NCBI GenBank assembly: GCA_014526335.1
Contig: JACTAT010000061.1
Location: forward strand, 1,431,212 to 1,495,211
Reading direction: 5' to 3'
DNA length: 64,000 bases
From: Chrysaora quinquecirrha
Lineage: Eukaryota; Cnidaria; Scyphozoa; Semaeostomeae; Pelagiidae
Position 1 is the first letter of the stretch; every line of letters starts with the position of its first letter. A program made the position numbers and the translations under genes. Under the pieces are notes generated by a model. The model searched no databases, was not told the DNA's origin, and saw only the letters and a program-made list of their open reading frames with translations. Positions 11,326 through 24,200 of the stretch are shown here, in pieces.

Positions 11326-13929
11326 ACGAAACTGCTTTGCTTCTTATCTTAATTGCATTTAAAACTTATATTCAACCTTCCATTTTAATTTTCACTTAAA
11401 TATATAAGGTTCTGATTACTACTCATACTATTCGGAAATCGCACTTTTTAAATTTTTATCTTTGGGTGAAAATTTTGAGCACCAAACAGAATGGAAATTC
11501 AGTGTGAAACTACAAACAGCATTTGTGTTCTTTCTGTATATTTCTGGGGCTTTCAGTGGTTTTAGTCTATATTTTCAGCACATAGTCCCACCTGGACATC
11601 TCTACTGAAGTGATAACCTAGAGGCTTGCTGGACGTCCAACAACCCCCTTCCCAAAGCAAATACTGATCCCACAAAGTGACAATGGTAATACTACCTGCG
11701 ACGATAGACAGGAAGGAGAATGCAAACTACGACCCTTGCATCGCATTCCTTGACTAGAATGTCATCCCAGCATTCCAGTATCCCAGTGTATTGCAACATT
11801 CAATTGCAGTATTCCACATTAAACGTTTTCAAGATAGCCATATTAGACATACAACTTTAATTATGCCAAACCTTGCATCCGTCGAACATGCCAATATACA
11901 GGTGAATACTAATTGCAAAAGATTAAAGCGCCGGGGGTACTGAAATGGCAGATAGAGGCGATTGCTGGAAAGTAGTATTCTGACATAATTCTCAATAAAA
12001 AAAAGCTTTACAAATCAAACACACGAAGATCACACAGCCCAAAGATAATCTAACCTTACTCACTAGCGATGGTTCTAATCGAAAAGAGCTTCAGATAGCG
12101 TATGCATACGAGGAAAGCTAAAGTTCTAATCTATTTTCACTACGACAAACTTTGTTCTTAATGTCTATAACACGCGAGCACACAGCACACAGTTTTAACT
12201 AAGTAAAACATCAGGGCAAAGTCAACAAAGTGTCAATGAAACACGCAGGCACACAGACGATATCTGCTAAGCACACACGATACCGATCTAAGATTTACTT
12301 ATACATGACGAAAAAGAATTCTGCATACGATAGCCCAAGAATAGGGTAACAGGCTGTTCAAGCTTTCATTTAGCACTCGACTTGTTAGATAAAAGAGAGG
12401 GTGGATGAACAGACAGAAGTGTCAGGAGGCTTCATTTAGATCTCGATGAAGTAGATAATAGATAGGGGATGGGTAAACGGAGAATTTTTCGAAATTTGGC
12501 CGTCTTGAGGAAGTCACCTGCGCTTTACTGAAGCCTTCAACTAATTCAAGATTTTTACACTAATTATTCAGTGATTAAAAAGGTCCACAACGATCATTTT
12601 CAAATTTGACAATAACATGTTTTGAAACTGGTCTGATGAATGGAGAAGTCGCTTTTGTGCTATACTTTTGAGGAGTTTAACCACATGAAAGGTCTTCCAG
12701 AAAACACTTATTAGCGTTATTTCAGCCTTATAAAAATACTTGTAAAGACTTCATGTAGGACTCTTGGAAATATAAGATTCCTGATGGTTAACCTTGCTTA
12801 ACCATATATGAAAAAAACTCTGGATAAAGTGAAAATTCAAAGGGGGGTCTTGGTTTTGCTTGCTCAAATTGAAGAAATATTGCCTAATGCCACGCGAGAT
12901 GATATATATGAGCGCATATGGAAATATAAATGCAAAATTTTAAAATATCATAGATTACGGATTGAATTACCTCAATCTTTCTTGGTTATTCTGAAAGAAC
13001 TTCAAGGAAGACGGAGACAGATACATACTTTCTTTCAATCATAGTCACTGCAAAAAAAACATCGTTACTAGCGAAAAATAAAGTATTTTCAAATGGAAAA
13101 GGGGTATCTGCTTTGTACCGTATTTCTTTTTCACAAGAAGAAAAAAATAAGTTGTAAAAACACGTTAAAATTTTGTTAAAACGTTCAAACTTGGCAATGT
13201 TTCCTTGTGATTCGAAGATCGAATAAAAGAGACCATTACTAAGTGTTTCGCTGATGTCAACCCTAGGTTAGTTTTCAGCACTCGGAGAGTTCTACCATCC
13301 ATTCAAAAGGATTGCTTGCCTACCACACAGAAAATTTTGGTAATTTACGAATTTTCGTAGCGGTGTGATGCAAGGTACATAGGTTGCACTTCCCAGAGAT
13401 AAGGAGACAGGATCAAACAGCATATTCCTACTCGTCAACACAACTTTCGACAAAGGGAGGCAACCACCCCGCAACTCTAGGCAACAACCCACCCTTAAGC
13501 ATGATTCTGCCATAGGACAATATTTAATAGATCACCCAGAGCATGCAGAAAATTACAACGAGAACTGTTTTCTAAAAATCAGCAGAACTAGATCCTTATT
13601 TCATCTCAGCGTTTTAGAATCTGTCCACATCAAACTAAAAGGCCGGTTTCTGTGCAGACAGAAAGAGTTCGTTATTTCACTTGGAGTCTCCAATTAATTT
13701 TCTGTTGGTCATCCCGCTGAATCCCCAAAGCTGATTGGTGTTTAAAACACAATGCCAATTTTAGCATCTCTTGCTGATTGGTGCATTTTGAGCCGCATGT
13801 GGGTATAAATTCCGCAGTCTCACTGCAATTTTTTCCTGCTTCAAAATGCAGGAAACACGCGAGAGAAAACTATGTACAAAGGAGGAGGAAGAAATTTTCA
13901 AAGACTCATAATATCAAGACTGAGAAATT
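11326..13929. other. Convergent intergenic region between DD3-3-like and paramyosin A
   Basis: This holds the 3' flank of the plus-strand DD3-3-like gene and the 3' flank of minus-strand paramyosin A. I see no conserved gene. An unassigned 78-codon frame at 12808-13044 (+) has no recognisable motif. A dispersed repeat copy occupies 13692-13850. No canonical AATAAA could be tied to either gene. Confidence 0.5.
13692..13850. repeat. Dispersed ~140-bp repeat, copy in inverse orientation
   Basis: The segment contains GCTGATTGGTGTTTAAAACA and GGGTATAAATTCCGC. Read on the minus strand it matches plus-strand copies at 15505-15635 and 29645-29785, with shared GGAATTTATACCCA, AGCATTGTGTTTTAA and CACCAATCAGC motifs. 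Confidence 0.65.
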
Positions 13930-16900
13930 TTACCTTTCAGGAGTATCGAAATCGTCATAATCTCTTGGAGCAGGAGAACGAGCACGGGAGATTGCTCGGG
14001 AACGCGAACGTGATTGCGGCATTGGAGATCGAGATCGAGAGGGATTAGACCTTGAAGTTCTCATCAGCAGTGCAGCGTGAGCGGCATCAGCACGGTCTTC
14101 GGCATCTTCAAGCTCAGCTTGGCATTTGCGGTATTTTGCAATGAGTTGGGCGATATCAGTTTCCTGAAAACAGAAAAAAGTTTTGACAAATTTTAGGGAG
14201 AAAGCTAGTAGATTGTAAGGGCGTATTTTTAGGGGATGTTTCAAAATGAAAGCAGAAAATGTTTGACGAACAATGTTTTCGACGTGGAGAAACGGCAAAC
14301 ATTTTGCTTGAAAAGAAAATTTGATAAAAAGGCTTATAGTCTTGTTTTAGAGAAGTGCTTTCGGCCATGGTTACAGGGTAACGTTATGGGCTTTAGGGAG
14401 TACAATCTTTAGGATCTAGCTTAAGGGTCTGCAAATTTCAGTTAAAGAAACATGTGGTGGTAATAAAGGTAGTAAATCCTGTTTTAGGCATCTTTTTGAC
14501 AAAATATATTGTATGTATGTATAGGTATGTGAAAATATTTAACGTGAATGACAGGACTAAGGCCTTGGACAAATGAACTGAACATTTCACTCACTGAACA
14601 TTGAAGTTCAGTGTAAAATCCAGTTCATTTGAACACTTTGTTCAGTCACTGAACATTGTTCAGTGAATGTTTGATCGGAGTCAAAAATGTTTGATGAACT
14701 AAATTTGTTCAGTGGTATGTTCAGTTCATTTGGCCACTCAACTGAACAAACACTGAACATTTATCCGATAAATGGCAACTTTCTCAGTGTTTTCAATTAA
14801 AAATCACGAATTTCGCGCCAAAATAAATGCACGAAAAAGAGGCTTAAAAAGTTCAGCAAATGTTCAGTGAAATGTTCAATTCATTTGGCCAGGGCCTAAG
14901 TTTAAGGAAGTTGTTCACAACCTTATTCACAAAAAGTCGTCGTCAAAATATCGTTTGGTCAGAACCTATCTACGAAACAAATTTAAATACCCTAGTACTC
15001 TTTACACATAAGGGATTGGGGGTTATCCTGTTTATTTGTTTGTTGTGTACACTCTGAGAAGCGTCAAATAAAGCTATTGAATTGAATGGCTGGACGCTCA
15101 AACTGAAGCGAACAACAACATCAATTCAACTCAATGTGAGCGAAAGTTAGGGACTTGGGACAAGTCTACCATACAACTTTGATCTGCACTAAATCTGATC
15201 TACTGTTAAAAAAATCAAGCCTTTCATAGAGAATTAAAAACATCATTATAGCTTACCGAGACTTCCATGGTCTCTCGCATCTTCTTGATTTTCCTTGATA
15301 ATGTTTCGTTTCTCTCGTGAGCAATCTCAGCAGCTTTTCTTTCATCTTGAAGCATGCTTTCCAATTGCCTGTTTCTCTTCTCAACTTTCGAAACAGTTTT
15401 TCGTATTTCTTCGTTTCTTCTTTGCTCCTCTACGAACCGTTCTTCCGTTTCAAATACCTAGAAATGAAGAAAATATACTGACACTCCCAAGAGTATAAAC
15501 GCAAGAATCAGACCGAAACAATTGACAAAGGCGGAATTTATGCCCAGATGCGGATCGAAATGCAGCAAGCAGAAAGTTAAGCCGAATTAGCATTGTGTTT
15601 TAAACACCAATCAGCTTGCGGGATGCAACAGGAAGTAACATTAACATTTGCAGACCTTGTGCTTAGTACAGATTGGCTGCGATAGTCCCCTATCCGTATT
15701 AACAGAGATATGGGCCTCTTACCCTATAAGAAAAACAACAATTTAGAAAAATAAATGCAAACGTCTGAGGAATACCTTTCTCTCCAATGTTCGTATTTCA
15801 TTCTTCAGTGCTCTTACGCCTACCTCTCCATCTCATCAATATGTCTTTGTAACTCTCTGATTTGTTTTTCACTACTTTCTCTGGCAACTTCAGCGCTCAT
15901 GGCTGCTTCTTGAGCATTCTTGACGTCCAAACTCAACTTGTCAAGCTTAAAATAAATAAATAAACTCAATGAGTCATACAGTCTACGATAAATACACAGT
16001 ATAGTAGCTATGAAAAGCAGATTTTATCAATTCAACATTGTATTCAATTTATCTTCACAGTATCTCACTACATTCGGCAGATATTTCTCTTATTTTTCCA
16101 GGGCCAGTTAAATTTTTATGTGATTGGTGTATTCAGCTAACTGAGACTCATCTATTAGGCGGCCTCATGTATCGCAAGCGTCGTAAGGCCAGGATCGCCG
16201 ATGGTCTACATTCCTGGACGAAAGGTTAGGAGACACAAGCAATCTCCAAATGCGACGCACGAAAAGCAATTTTCGTATGTGTCTCCTAACATTTCTCCAG
16301 GATTGTAGTTTCAGAGAACTGCTTTCGGCCAATGCTACAGGGTACGGTCAAGGGTTACAGGGGTAGAATCCTTAGGGAAAGAGCTAAAGGAATTGAGTTT
16401 AGGGAAGAGTTGAAGATACTTGCCGTGATTTCAAATCCCCGTTTTCTAGGCATTCATATGAAAGGGAAATGAATTTGCAATAACAGTTGATTACCAAATG
16501 AATGAAACCCTATCAATCCCAAGCCTTCTAAAATTCTAACCTCAGTAAAGATTCTCTTCGATTTTTCCTCAGCAACAGTAGCTCTCTCTTCTGCGTCTTC
16601 AAAATCAATCTTCAAGGTATTTATTTCTTCTCCAACTTCTGTTTGGCGAATGTTAGCTCCGTGTTCTGTGACTGAAGTAATTCCGACTTCGCTGTCACAT
16701 CATCGAGCTCTGTTTGAGCAAGCTTTCGCATGCGCTCGGCCTGTTAAAGGGATGAGAAAGATTAAAAAGTAGATTTTATTCAATAAATAGGACGTTGTCA
16801 AAGGGTCAAACCTTTTGCTTAACAAGCGAATAGCGAACGTTTGTAGAACAGTTTGATCGTTTGGCTATACGGCCTAACTGTCTTAGAGAGGACATACAAT

Positions 16901-19900
16901 CATTGTTCTATAAGAAACTTAAAAAGCTCTAGTACTTGACGTTTCTAAAATTTATATGCAATGAGAACTAGTAATCTGCAGCTCTGCATCGTCTTCGAAT
17001 GATATGGCGTCAGCGATGGATTTCGAACGATGGCGTCAGCGATTGCGTCAGCATTAGAAGAACTAATCACGTCAGCGAGAAACTGAACGAGCAGTTAGCA
17101 AGTAGACTCAATACATAGGTCGTTTGAAATTTGGCTATTAATTTGAATTGCTGGACGCCAAAACAAACTACAACTCCCCACGGCAATCATGGTATCCCCC
17201 CACAGTCATCATGGTATCCCCCCACCGTACTGAATATCCGCCACGGCAATCATGGTATCCCCCCACCGTACTGAACATCCCCCACCGTACTGCAAGATGC
17301 CTCCCCACGGCAATCATGGTATCCCCCCACCGTACTGAACATCCGCCACCGTACTGCACATCCCCCACCGTACTGCACAGACATTACATGGGGTGACAAG
17401 TGCGAGTTTTGAAATTTTCATTTGAATCAAGTTTCTCAGTGATAAGGAGAAACGACGCATTTTAATTTATGTCCATAGATGGACAGAAACGGGGCACACC
17501 GTTTACTTTTATATTTATTAACTATATAGGCGGTGTTTTCATCAAACACCTAAATTCAAACATTTCTTAATGTTTTTGAACAGGTATACTGAGAGCTTCT
17601 TAGCTATCCAAAGACCCAAGGAAGGAGAAGAACGTTCCTCTAAAATTGAGTGTATTTCTTATATTTATACTTGTTTACCTGTTCGAGCTCGATTTTGGCA
17701 TCATTCATATTTTTCACAGCATCCTTCAACTTCTTTTCAGCTCTTTGTAAATCAGCAATTGTGTTATCATGGTTTATTTTTTCATCGTCAAATTTGATTT
17801 CCAACTCCTGAAAAGTATACAAGAAAATTCGTAAGAGAATAAAGATAATAATAAAAATGTGTTTAAACCCTTGAATATACAACACTTGAATACCAGACTG
17901 TGCTTCATGTGGTTTCAGGGAGCAATACAGTAGATAGTTCGAAAAAAGATACAATCTGATTCATTTTTGACGTTTAGAATTCAAAGCCGTGAATAAAATA
18001 AACCAAGATGTTTGATAAACTTTACTCACCTTGATTTCTTGTGTTACTTTCTTGTTAACTCGGGTGAGGTCAGCGTTAACCTTTTATAAAGAAGTATAGT
18101 GAAAACAAGCAAGACTTCAAATCAATTCTTATCAATAATACCAAAATGAAAATGATCACGAGTGTCAAACATGGAGACAGTTCATGTGGAAATGATTGAA
18201 GAGAGGGAGAAGAGGATTCAAAGAAGAAGAAGAAGAAAAAGAAGAAATCAACGAATGCTGTGCCAATAAATGTCCAAAGAAGAAGACAATGAAGGATACG
18301 AGGAAGAAAACGATGAAGGGGCGAAGAGAAGAAGAAGAAGGAGAAGATGACGAGAAGACGACGAAGAAAAAGGAGGAGGAAAGACGAAGAAGAAGAAGAT
18401 GAAGAAGGATAAGAGGGATAAGAAGAAAAGACAAAAAAAGAGAAAGAGAAGAAGAAGCAGGAGGGTAGAAGACCAAAGAAGAAGAAAGAATAGTAAGAAG
18501 AAGACGGAGAAGCAAAAATAGGCGAAGAAGTAAAAAAGAGAAGAAAACGAAGCACAGATAGCAAAGGAAGAAGAGAACAGAGAAGAAGTAAAAAGAAAAA
18601 CAAGAAGTAGAAGAAGAAGAAGACGAAGAAAAAAGAAGAAAGGATAGAAGAAGATTATGAAAAGGAAAAGACAAGAAAAGAAGAAGAACAAGATGACGAA
18701 GAACAAGAAATCCAGATGAGGCTTAGAAAGATAACAGAAAGTGAAAACATAGGAAGGACAAAGGAGAGAAACGAAGATGAAAAAGACAGTGAAATTGGAA
18801 ATACTATGAGAAGGAGAAGCCAGAGACTTAAAGATGGAAGAGTGATTTAAAATGAATAGAAGAAAAAACAGTTTGAAATACTCACTGAATTTAGGCGGTC
18901 AACCTGCCCTTCAAGATCTTTAGCAAGATCTTCAAATCTCTTTCTATGACGTGTTTGCTCAGCTTTATTACGTGATTCATTCTCCAAGTTTTCACTTAGG
19001 ACATCGATCTGCTGCTGAAGTGTGCGCCTTAAAATGTTCGAAATAAAGAATTAAGCAAGAAAATCATCGTAAATTTCTATCATCAACCCCCTGATGCAAT
19101 TTTATTCAGATTTGCTTAAAGGAGGAGAATGAGAAGAAGAAGAGTTCAAAGAAGAAAAGGACAACGACGAAGGAGGAAGAGGAGGCGGGAAGAGGAGGGG
19201 GAGGAGGGGGGTGGGGAAAGAAGAAGAAGAAGAAGTCTCACTTCATTATGTCAAAATCTTCCTCTTTCTTCGCGAGTTTGTCTTCTAGTTCCTTACTAAT
19301 TGCATTCAGTTCAATTATTGTACGTTGGGTGTTGGTTCTTTCTTCCTCAATAGAGATTTCAAGATCCTGAAATAAGGAAATGTCGTTCATAATCATCAGC
19401 ATACATGATGCACATACACGATCTTAAAATGCAGTATACTGATTAGCATCAACATAATCATAATGACGATCATCATCATGATGATTAATTAAGCATGCAT
19501 CAAGCACATTCACGATCGTGATTGCAGACAATGATGATCATCAATGATGATCATCATCTTTATCATTAGATGATCATAATGATAAGACCAGCAGGCATCA
19601 TGCACAATCACGATCATGAAATATAGTATAATGATTATCGCTATCATTATCATAATGATCATCGTGATCATAATCATTAGATCAACATAGTGATTGAGTT
19701 AGCATACATCATACACAATCATGATCGCGAAATACATTACAATGATTGTTAAAATTATTATCATAGTGACAATCCTCATCATGATCATTAGATCACAATA
19801 ATTATTAGAATAATTCCGATACATAAGCATCATCCATATAATGGTTGAAAGCAGTATTAACATTGTAGCTACCTCAAGTGCAGAGCTGAGATGTTCGCAT

Positions 19901-21178
19901 TCGATTTCCAATTTTCTGTTTGCAGCATCGAGGTCTTTACATTTAGCAGCTTCCGCTTCAGCATCTTCGTGGGCAGACTTGACTTCATCTGCAAACAAAA
20001 AAGGAAAGTGAGAACACAGAAACGTTTTATTAAGGATGGAATGTACAGGGGAAATCTTAAGACGGACCCGACTAGAATTCAAGCTATAAGAACCGAGATG
20101 AGAGCCATCAAGATAAATATTTGATATTTTGGTTGGAAAATTCTAACAGAACAACAGAGGAAGAAGACGAAAAAGGGATGTCAAGAAACAAATAAAGAAG
20201 GAGAAGCAGAAAAAGATGAAGAAGAAAAAGAGATACAGGAGATGACGAAGAAGATGAAGAAGAAGAAATGCAGTAGAAGCAGTAGAGGAGAAGAAGAAGA
20301 AGAGGAAGAAAAGAGAGAAGAAGAAGAACAGTGACCAATGCTGACTAATTCTAACGAATCAGCCTCAGCTTGAGCTTATTTACTGGTTCCTTAAAGAGTG
20401 TATATAGAGTGTTACTTCAAGTAGGTTCTTTTTATACCTCTCAATTTCCTTGTCTCCCTTCTGAGAATCTCAATTTCACCACTGGCATCTTCATACTTCT
20501 TCTTTACCTTGGAAAGCTGTAGGATAAAGTTGTATCATATGTTACATTATAATGGCAAAAAGAAAAAGGAAAAAACGACAACTTAAAAGATCGATGTTAA
20601 TATCTAAAAGGAATGCGATCATCATAGGTATTGTGTGAAGTAGGTCCAACCTCGTCCCCAGGGTGAATAGACCTCTACGTAAAATCGATTTGACGGTTGA
20701 AAATCGAGAAAATTCGATTTGGGGCCTGGGGACGAGGTTGAAGTAGGTCTTCTTGACAGTCAGTTAGTGACAAAGCTTTTTTTGTACCTCTCTTAATTTT
20801 TGAACTACGTTACTTGATTTTGAGTAAATATTATCATTAATACTAGAATGGTTACCTGAGCTGCTGACTCTTTAGCTTGTTTGTCCACAGTCTGCAATTC
20901 AACAAGGACCAGTTCGTGCTTGTTCTTCAATTCATGCAATTCTTGTTCACTTTTCTTGTGAATTTTTCAAGTGTAGTAAGGCTAGCCTGAGTCTTGAAAA
21001 TAAACAAAAGTAAATGACAGACGAAATTCGATTAGTAAGCAAGCAGATACAAGCATATTCATGGTTTGTGGATAAAAGTTTTCCTAATGCTGGCCAGAGA
21101 GCTTATTAAGAAGACGAAGAAGAAGAAGAAGAAGAAGAAGAAGAAAAAAAGAAGAAGAAGAAGAAGAAGAAGAAGAAG

Positions 21179-21210
<32 letters not shown>

Positions 21211-24200
21211 GAAATAGAAGCAGAAGAAGAACAAGAAGAAGAAGAAGAAGAAGAAGAAGAGAAAGGGAAGAAAAGAAGAAGAAGAAGAAGAAGAAGAAGA
21301 AAGAAGAAAGGAACAAGAAGAAGAAGAAGAAGAAAGAGTAGAAAAGAAGAATAGGAACAAGAAGAAGAAGAAGAAGAAAAGAAGAAGAAGCAGGAAAAGA
21401 AGAGAAAGAAGAATAAGAAAGGAGGAAGACGAAGAAGAAGAAGAAAAGTAAAAGCAGAAAAAGAAGAAGAAGAAGAAGAAGAAAGGAAGAAGACGAAGAT
21501 GAAAAAGAAAAAAGAGAAGAAAAAGGAAAAGAAAGTTGAAGTAGAAGAAGTAGAAGACGTAGAAGTAGTAAAAGCAGAAGAAATTTTGTATTGATATATA
21601 GGACGAAATCTGATTCCTCTGCTGTGAGAAATGAGATGGTCTAACTCCTCACAGCTTGGCAGCTGCAAACGAATACCCAGGATACTCATTTACCAGCATC
21701 GAAAAGAAGGATAGCTGAGCTGACTGATGCTTTTGGGAAGTGATCAGGGGCGGACTCAAAACTAAAATCTTTCGTTCGATCCTCTAAACGTCTGAACGTC
21801 TCGATCAATCGACCACACCAACCCTTTATACTTGCAAAGCTCCTATAATTACTTTTTAAACAAAAAAGAACTCAAGCAACATTTTCATGTCTGCCTATCT
21901 CTCTCTCTCCCCCTCTAAAGATCGCGAAGTACACTTCAAACCAAGTTTGATTTAGCAAACAGTAATTTCATGACTTGAGTTATGGTATTTTGTATGCTCA
22001 ACAGATAATACATTTTACACAAAGCTAACCAACCATGAATTGAAATGTTTTGCTCTGGCGGTGGAGGAAATCAAACATTTGAGGGTTCACAAATTACAAC
22101 CGGGAAAATAGCTCTGCTCCACGAAAGAGAAGGGGGGGGACGTTGAAATATCAAAATACTCTTCAAGACCTTACCTTTTCCAAATCATCTTGAAGCTCAG
22201 CATTTTCATGGGTTAATCTTTGTTTTGCTTTCTCAAGACCGGGGAGTTTCCCCTGAAGTTCGCTCAGGTCTTCTTCCATTTCTCTTGACTTCAGAGTGAG
22301 TTTTCGCCTAAGGGCAAAAGAGCATAGTAGAAGGGATATCTTAGCTACTACAAAAGCAAGCTGAGGCCTCATGGAAATTTTTTTTAACTGCAAAACAAAA
22401 AGAAAAAACTAGCACATGCAAAAGCTTTCGAATACCCGCCATGAAAACATGACTACTTCTACAAGGTAGGACTTGAACCAGTATCCTAAAGCTGCGATGA
22501 TAGAACGATTTCCTTGTTCTATAGCAAGCAGATTGCAGCAGCGATAATTTAGCAAAGCAGAAAACAGTGCTTATTTAACCTAAAAATAAACTCATCTTTT
22601 TAACTTGTATCTTATAGGACGAAATGTTTCACTATGGATGCAGGCAATAACTTCTCACAGATTTAAGGCCATCGCTCAGACATTAAGGTGAAGACCTGCT
22701 ACAAAATGGAATAACCAAAATGAAAATTTAAAATTCTGATTGTATTGCCGCTCCGGGGGCGCTACATGCCTTTCTACAGGGCTATTAGGAACAATAATTT
22801 CTTACTTTGCGTCTTCAAGTTCTTCAATTTTCTGGACAGCCTCGACTTCATAAAGATGTTTAATGTGTTCGAGGTCTTTAGTGACGTCAGTTAGCTTTCT
22901 TCTGGCGTCAGCACAGGACTCTTGTTCTTCTTCATAACGATCTTGTATATCCTGAAGCTCGACTTTCATGTCCTCATGTTTTTCTTGCAAATCCTCTTTG
23001 ATCTAGCAGAAAGAGAACATCAGCCATAACATATGGTATTTATAACTTCTACCAAAAGCCCCCATTCTTTAACCCCCTCGAATAAATCCAGTGGGGGGTA
23101 GTCACCACATTTTGACTCAGGGGTGCGAGTTTCTCTCGGTGGTTTCTCTTTTTTAGAACTATTGAAAGTGCCTCACTTGGGATGAAAACCCAGCCTCAAT
23201 GTGAATCCGGTATGAAATCATCTCGTTTTCAGGCATTTACACAGAAACGCTTTGTACCGTTTTCATTTTGTACTTGTTTCAAAATCGTTTTTATTTTACA
23301 CCAGATAGGACTCCGTTACAGTGTAAACGGAAGGCCAGAACGATGTCATCTCATACCGTTGTCATTTGATACCGGCATAGTATAAACATGGTAGTAACAA
23401 CAACAACATCCCCTCCCTCTGGCCCAATTCTCGATCAAAATTGCCACCAATATTTTTGGGAGAAGATAACTTGTGATGCAGATGATTGTACGTGCGAAAT
23501 TCTAAGTTAATTCCTATTTTTGTGTTTGAATTTGACCTGCCATACGCTCACACAAAGTGAAGTAAAGGTATGGAGTAGAGGGTTAGGGTTAAGGCGGGTG
23601 CAAACTGCGCCAGCATTGTTGGCCAACGTCGACACGGTTTGCGCCCGGCTTTACTGTTACTGTTAGGGGATTAAGATTACTTTTAGGATCAGAGCGGTCG
23701 GGTTTGACTGTCATGTTTCCCTGTGACCATCATCCAGGTAAAATGCATTACTGGTACTGCCATTTATCAACAGCTGAAAGCTAGGGCTATAAGTAAGATA
23801 GGGCCTAGGGGTATCTGGCCTACCTTGAAGAGAGATTTGTAGTCAGATCTGAGGTCAGCAACCTCGCTTTCAAGATTCTTGTTATTTTCGTCAAATCCGT
23901 GCAAGATCTTTCCAAAACATGAAGTTTCTCCTTCGCATCTGATAATTCTTCAGTCAGCTTTTTCTTGGCAGTTTCAAATTGGTTTGAAGACCTTTCAAAT
24001 GATTGGGCCTTGTAAAGAAATAAAATAAATTATTTTTGACCATTACTTGCAACCTTACAACCTTGCAACCAACTGTATTTAGAAATTATCAGATCGAGAG
24101 CACCAGATTCTCATCACACGATGCATTAGTTCCGAGTGGTTAGAGCACCCGCCGCCTACCCCACATGGCCGGAGTTCGAATCCTGCCAGACGCAATACTT

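Noticed and set aside
12808..13044. A 78-codon plus-strand frame (MKKTLDKVKIQRGVLVLLAQ...)
   Set aside because: No recognisable domain, no splice or promoter support; length is within chance for AT-rich intergenic DNA.
18076..18706. Three overlapping frames of 150-175 codons rich in Phe/Ser/Leu
   Set aside because: Translation of a (GAA/TTC)n tract in a paramyosin A intron; no start context, homology or complexity.
21059..21689. A 201-codon frame and others over the GAA repeat
   Set aside because: Microsatellite translation (poly-Ser, poly-Arg, poly-Lys).
24115..24195. Functional tRNA gene
   Set aside because: A- and B-box-like sequences are present, but acceptor and anticodon stems do not pair convincingly, and similar heads occur in SINE copies.
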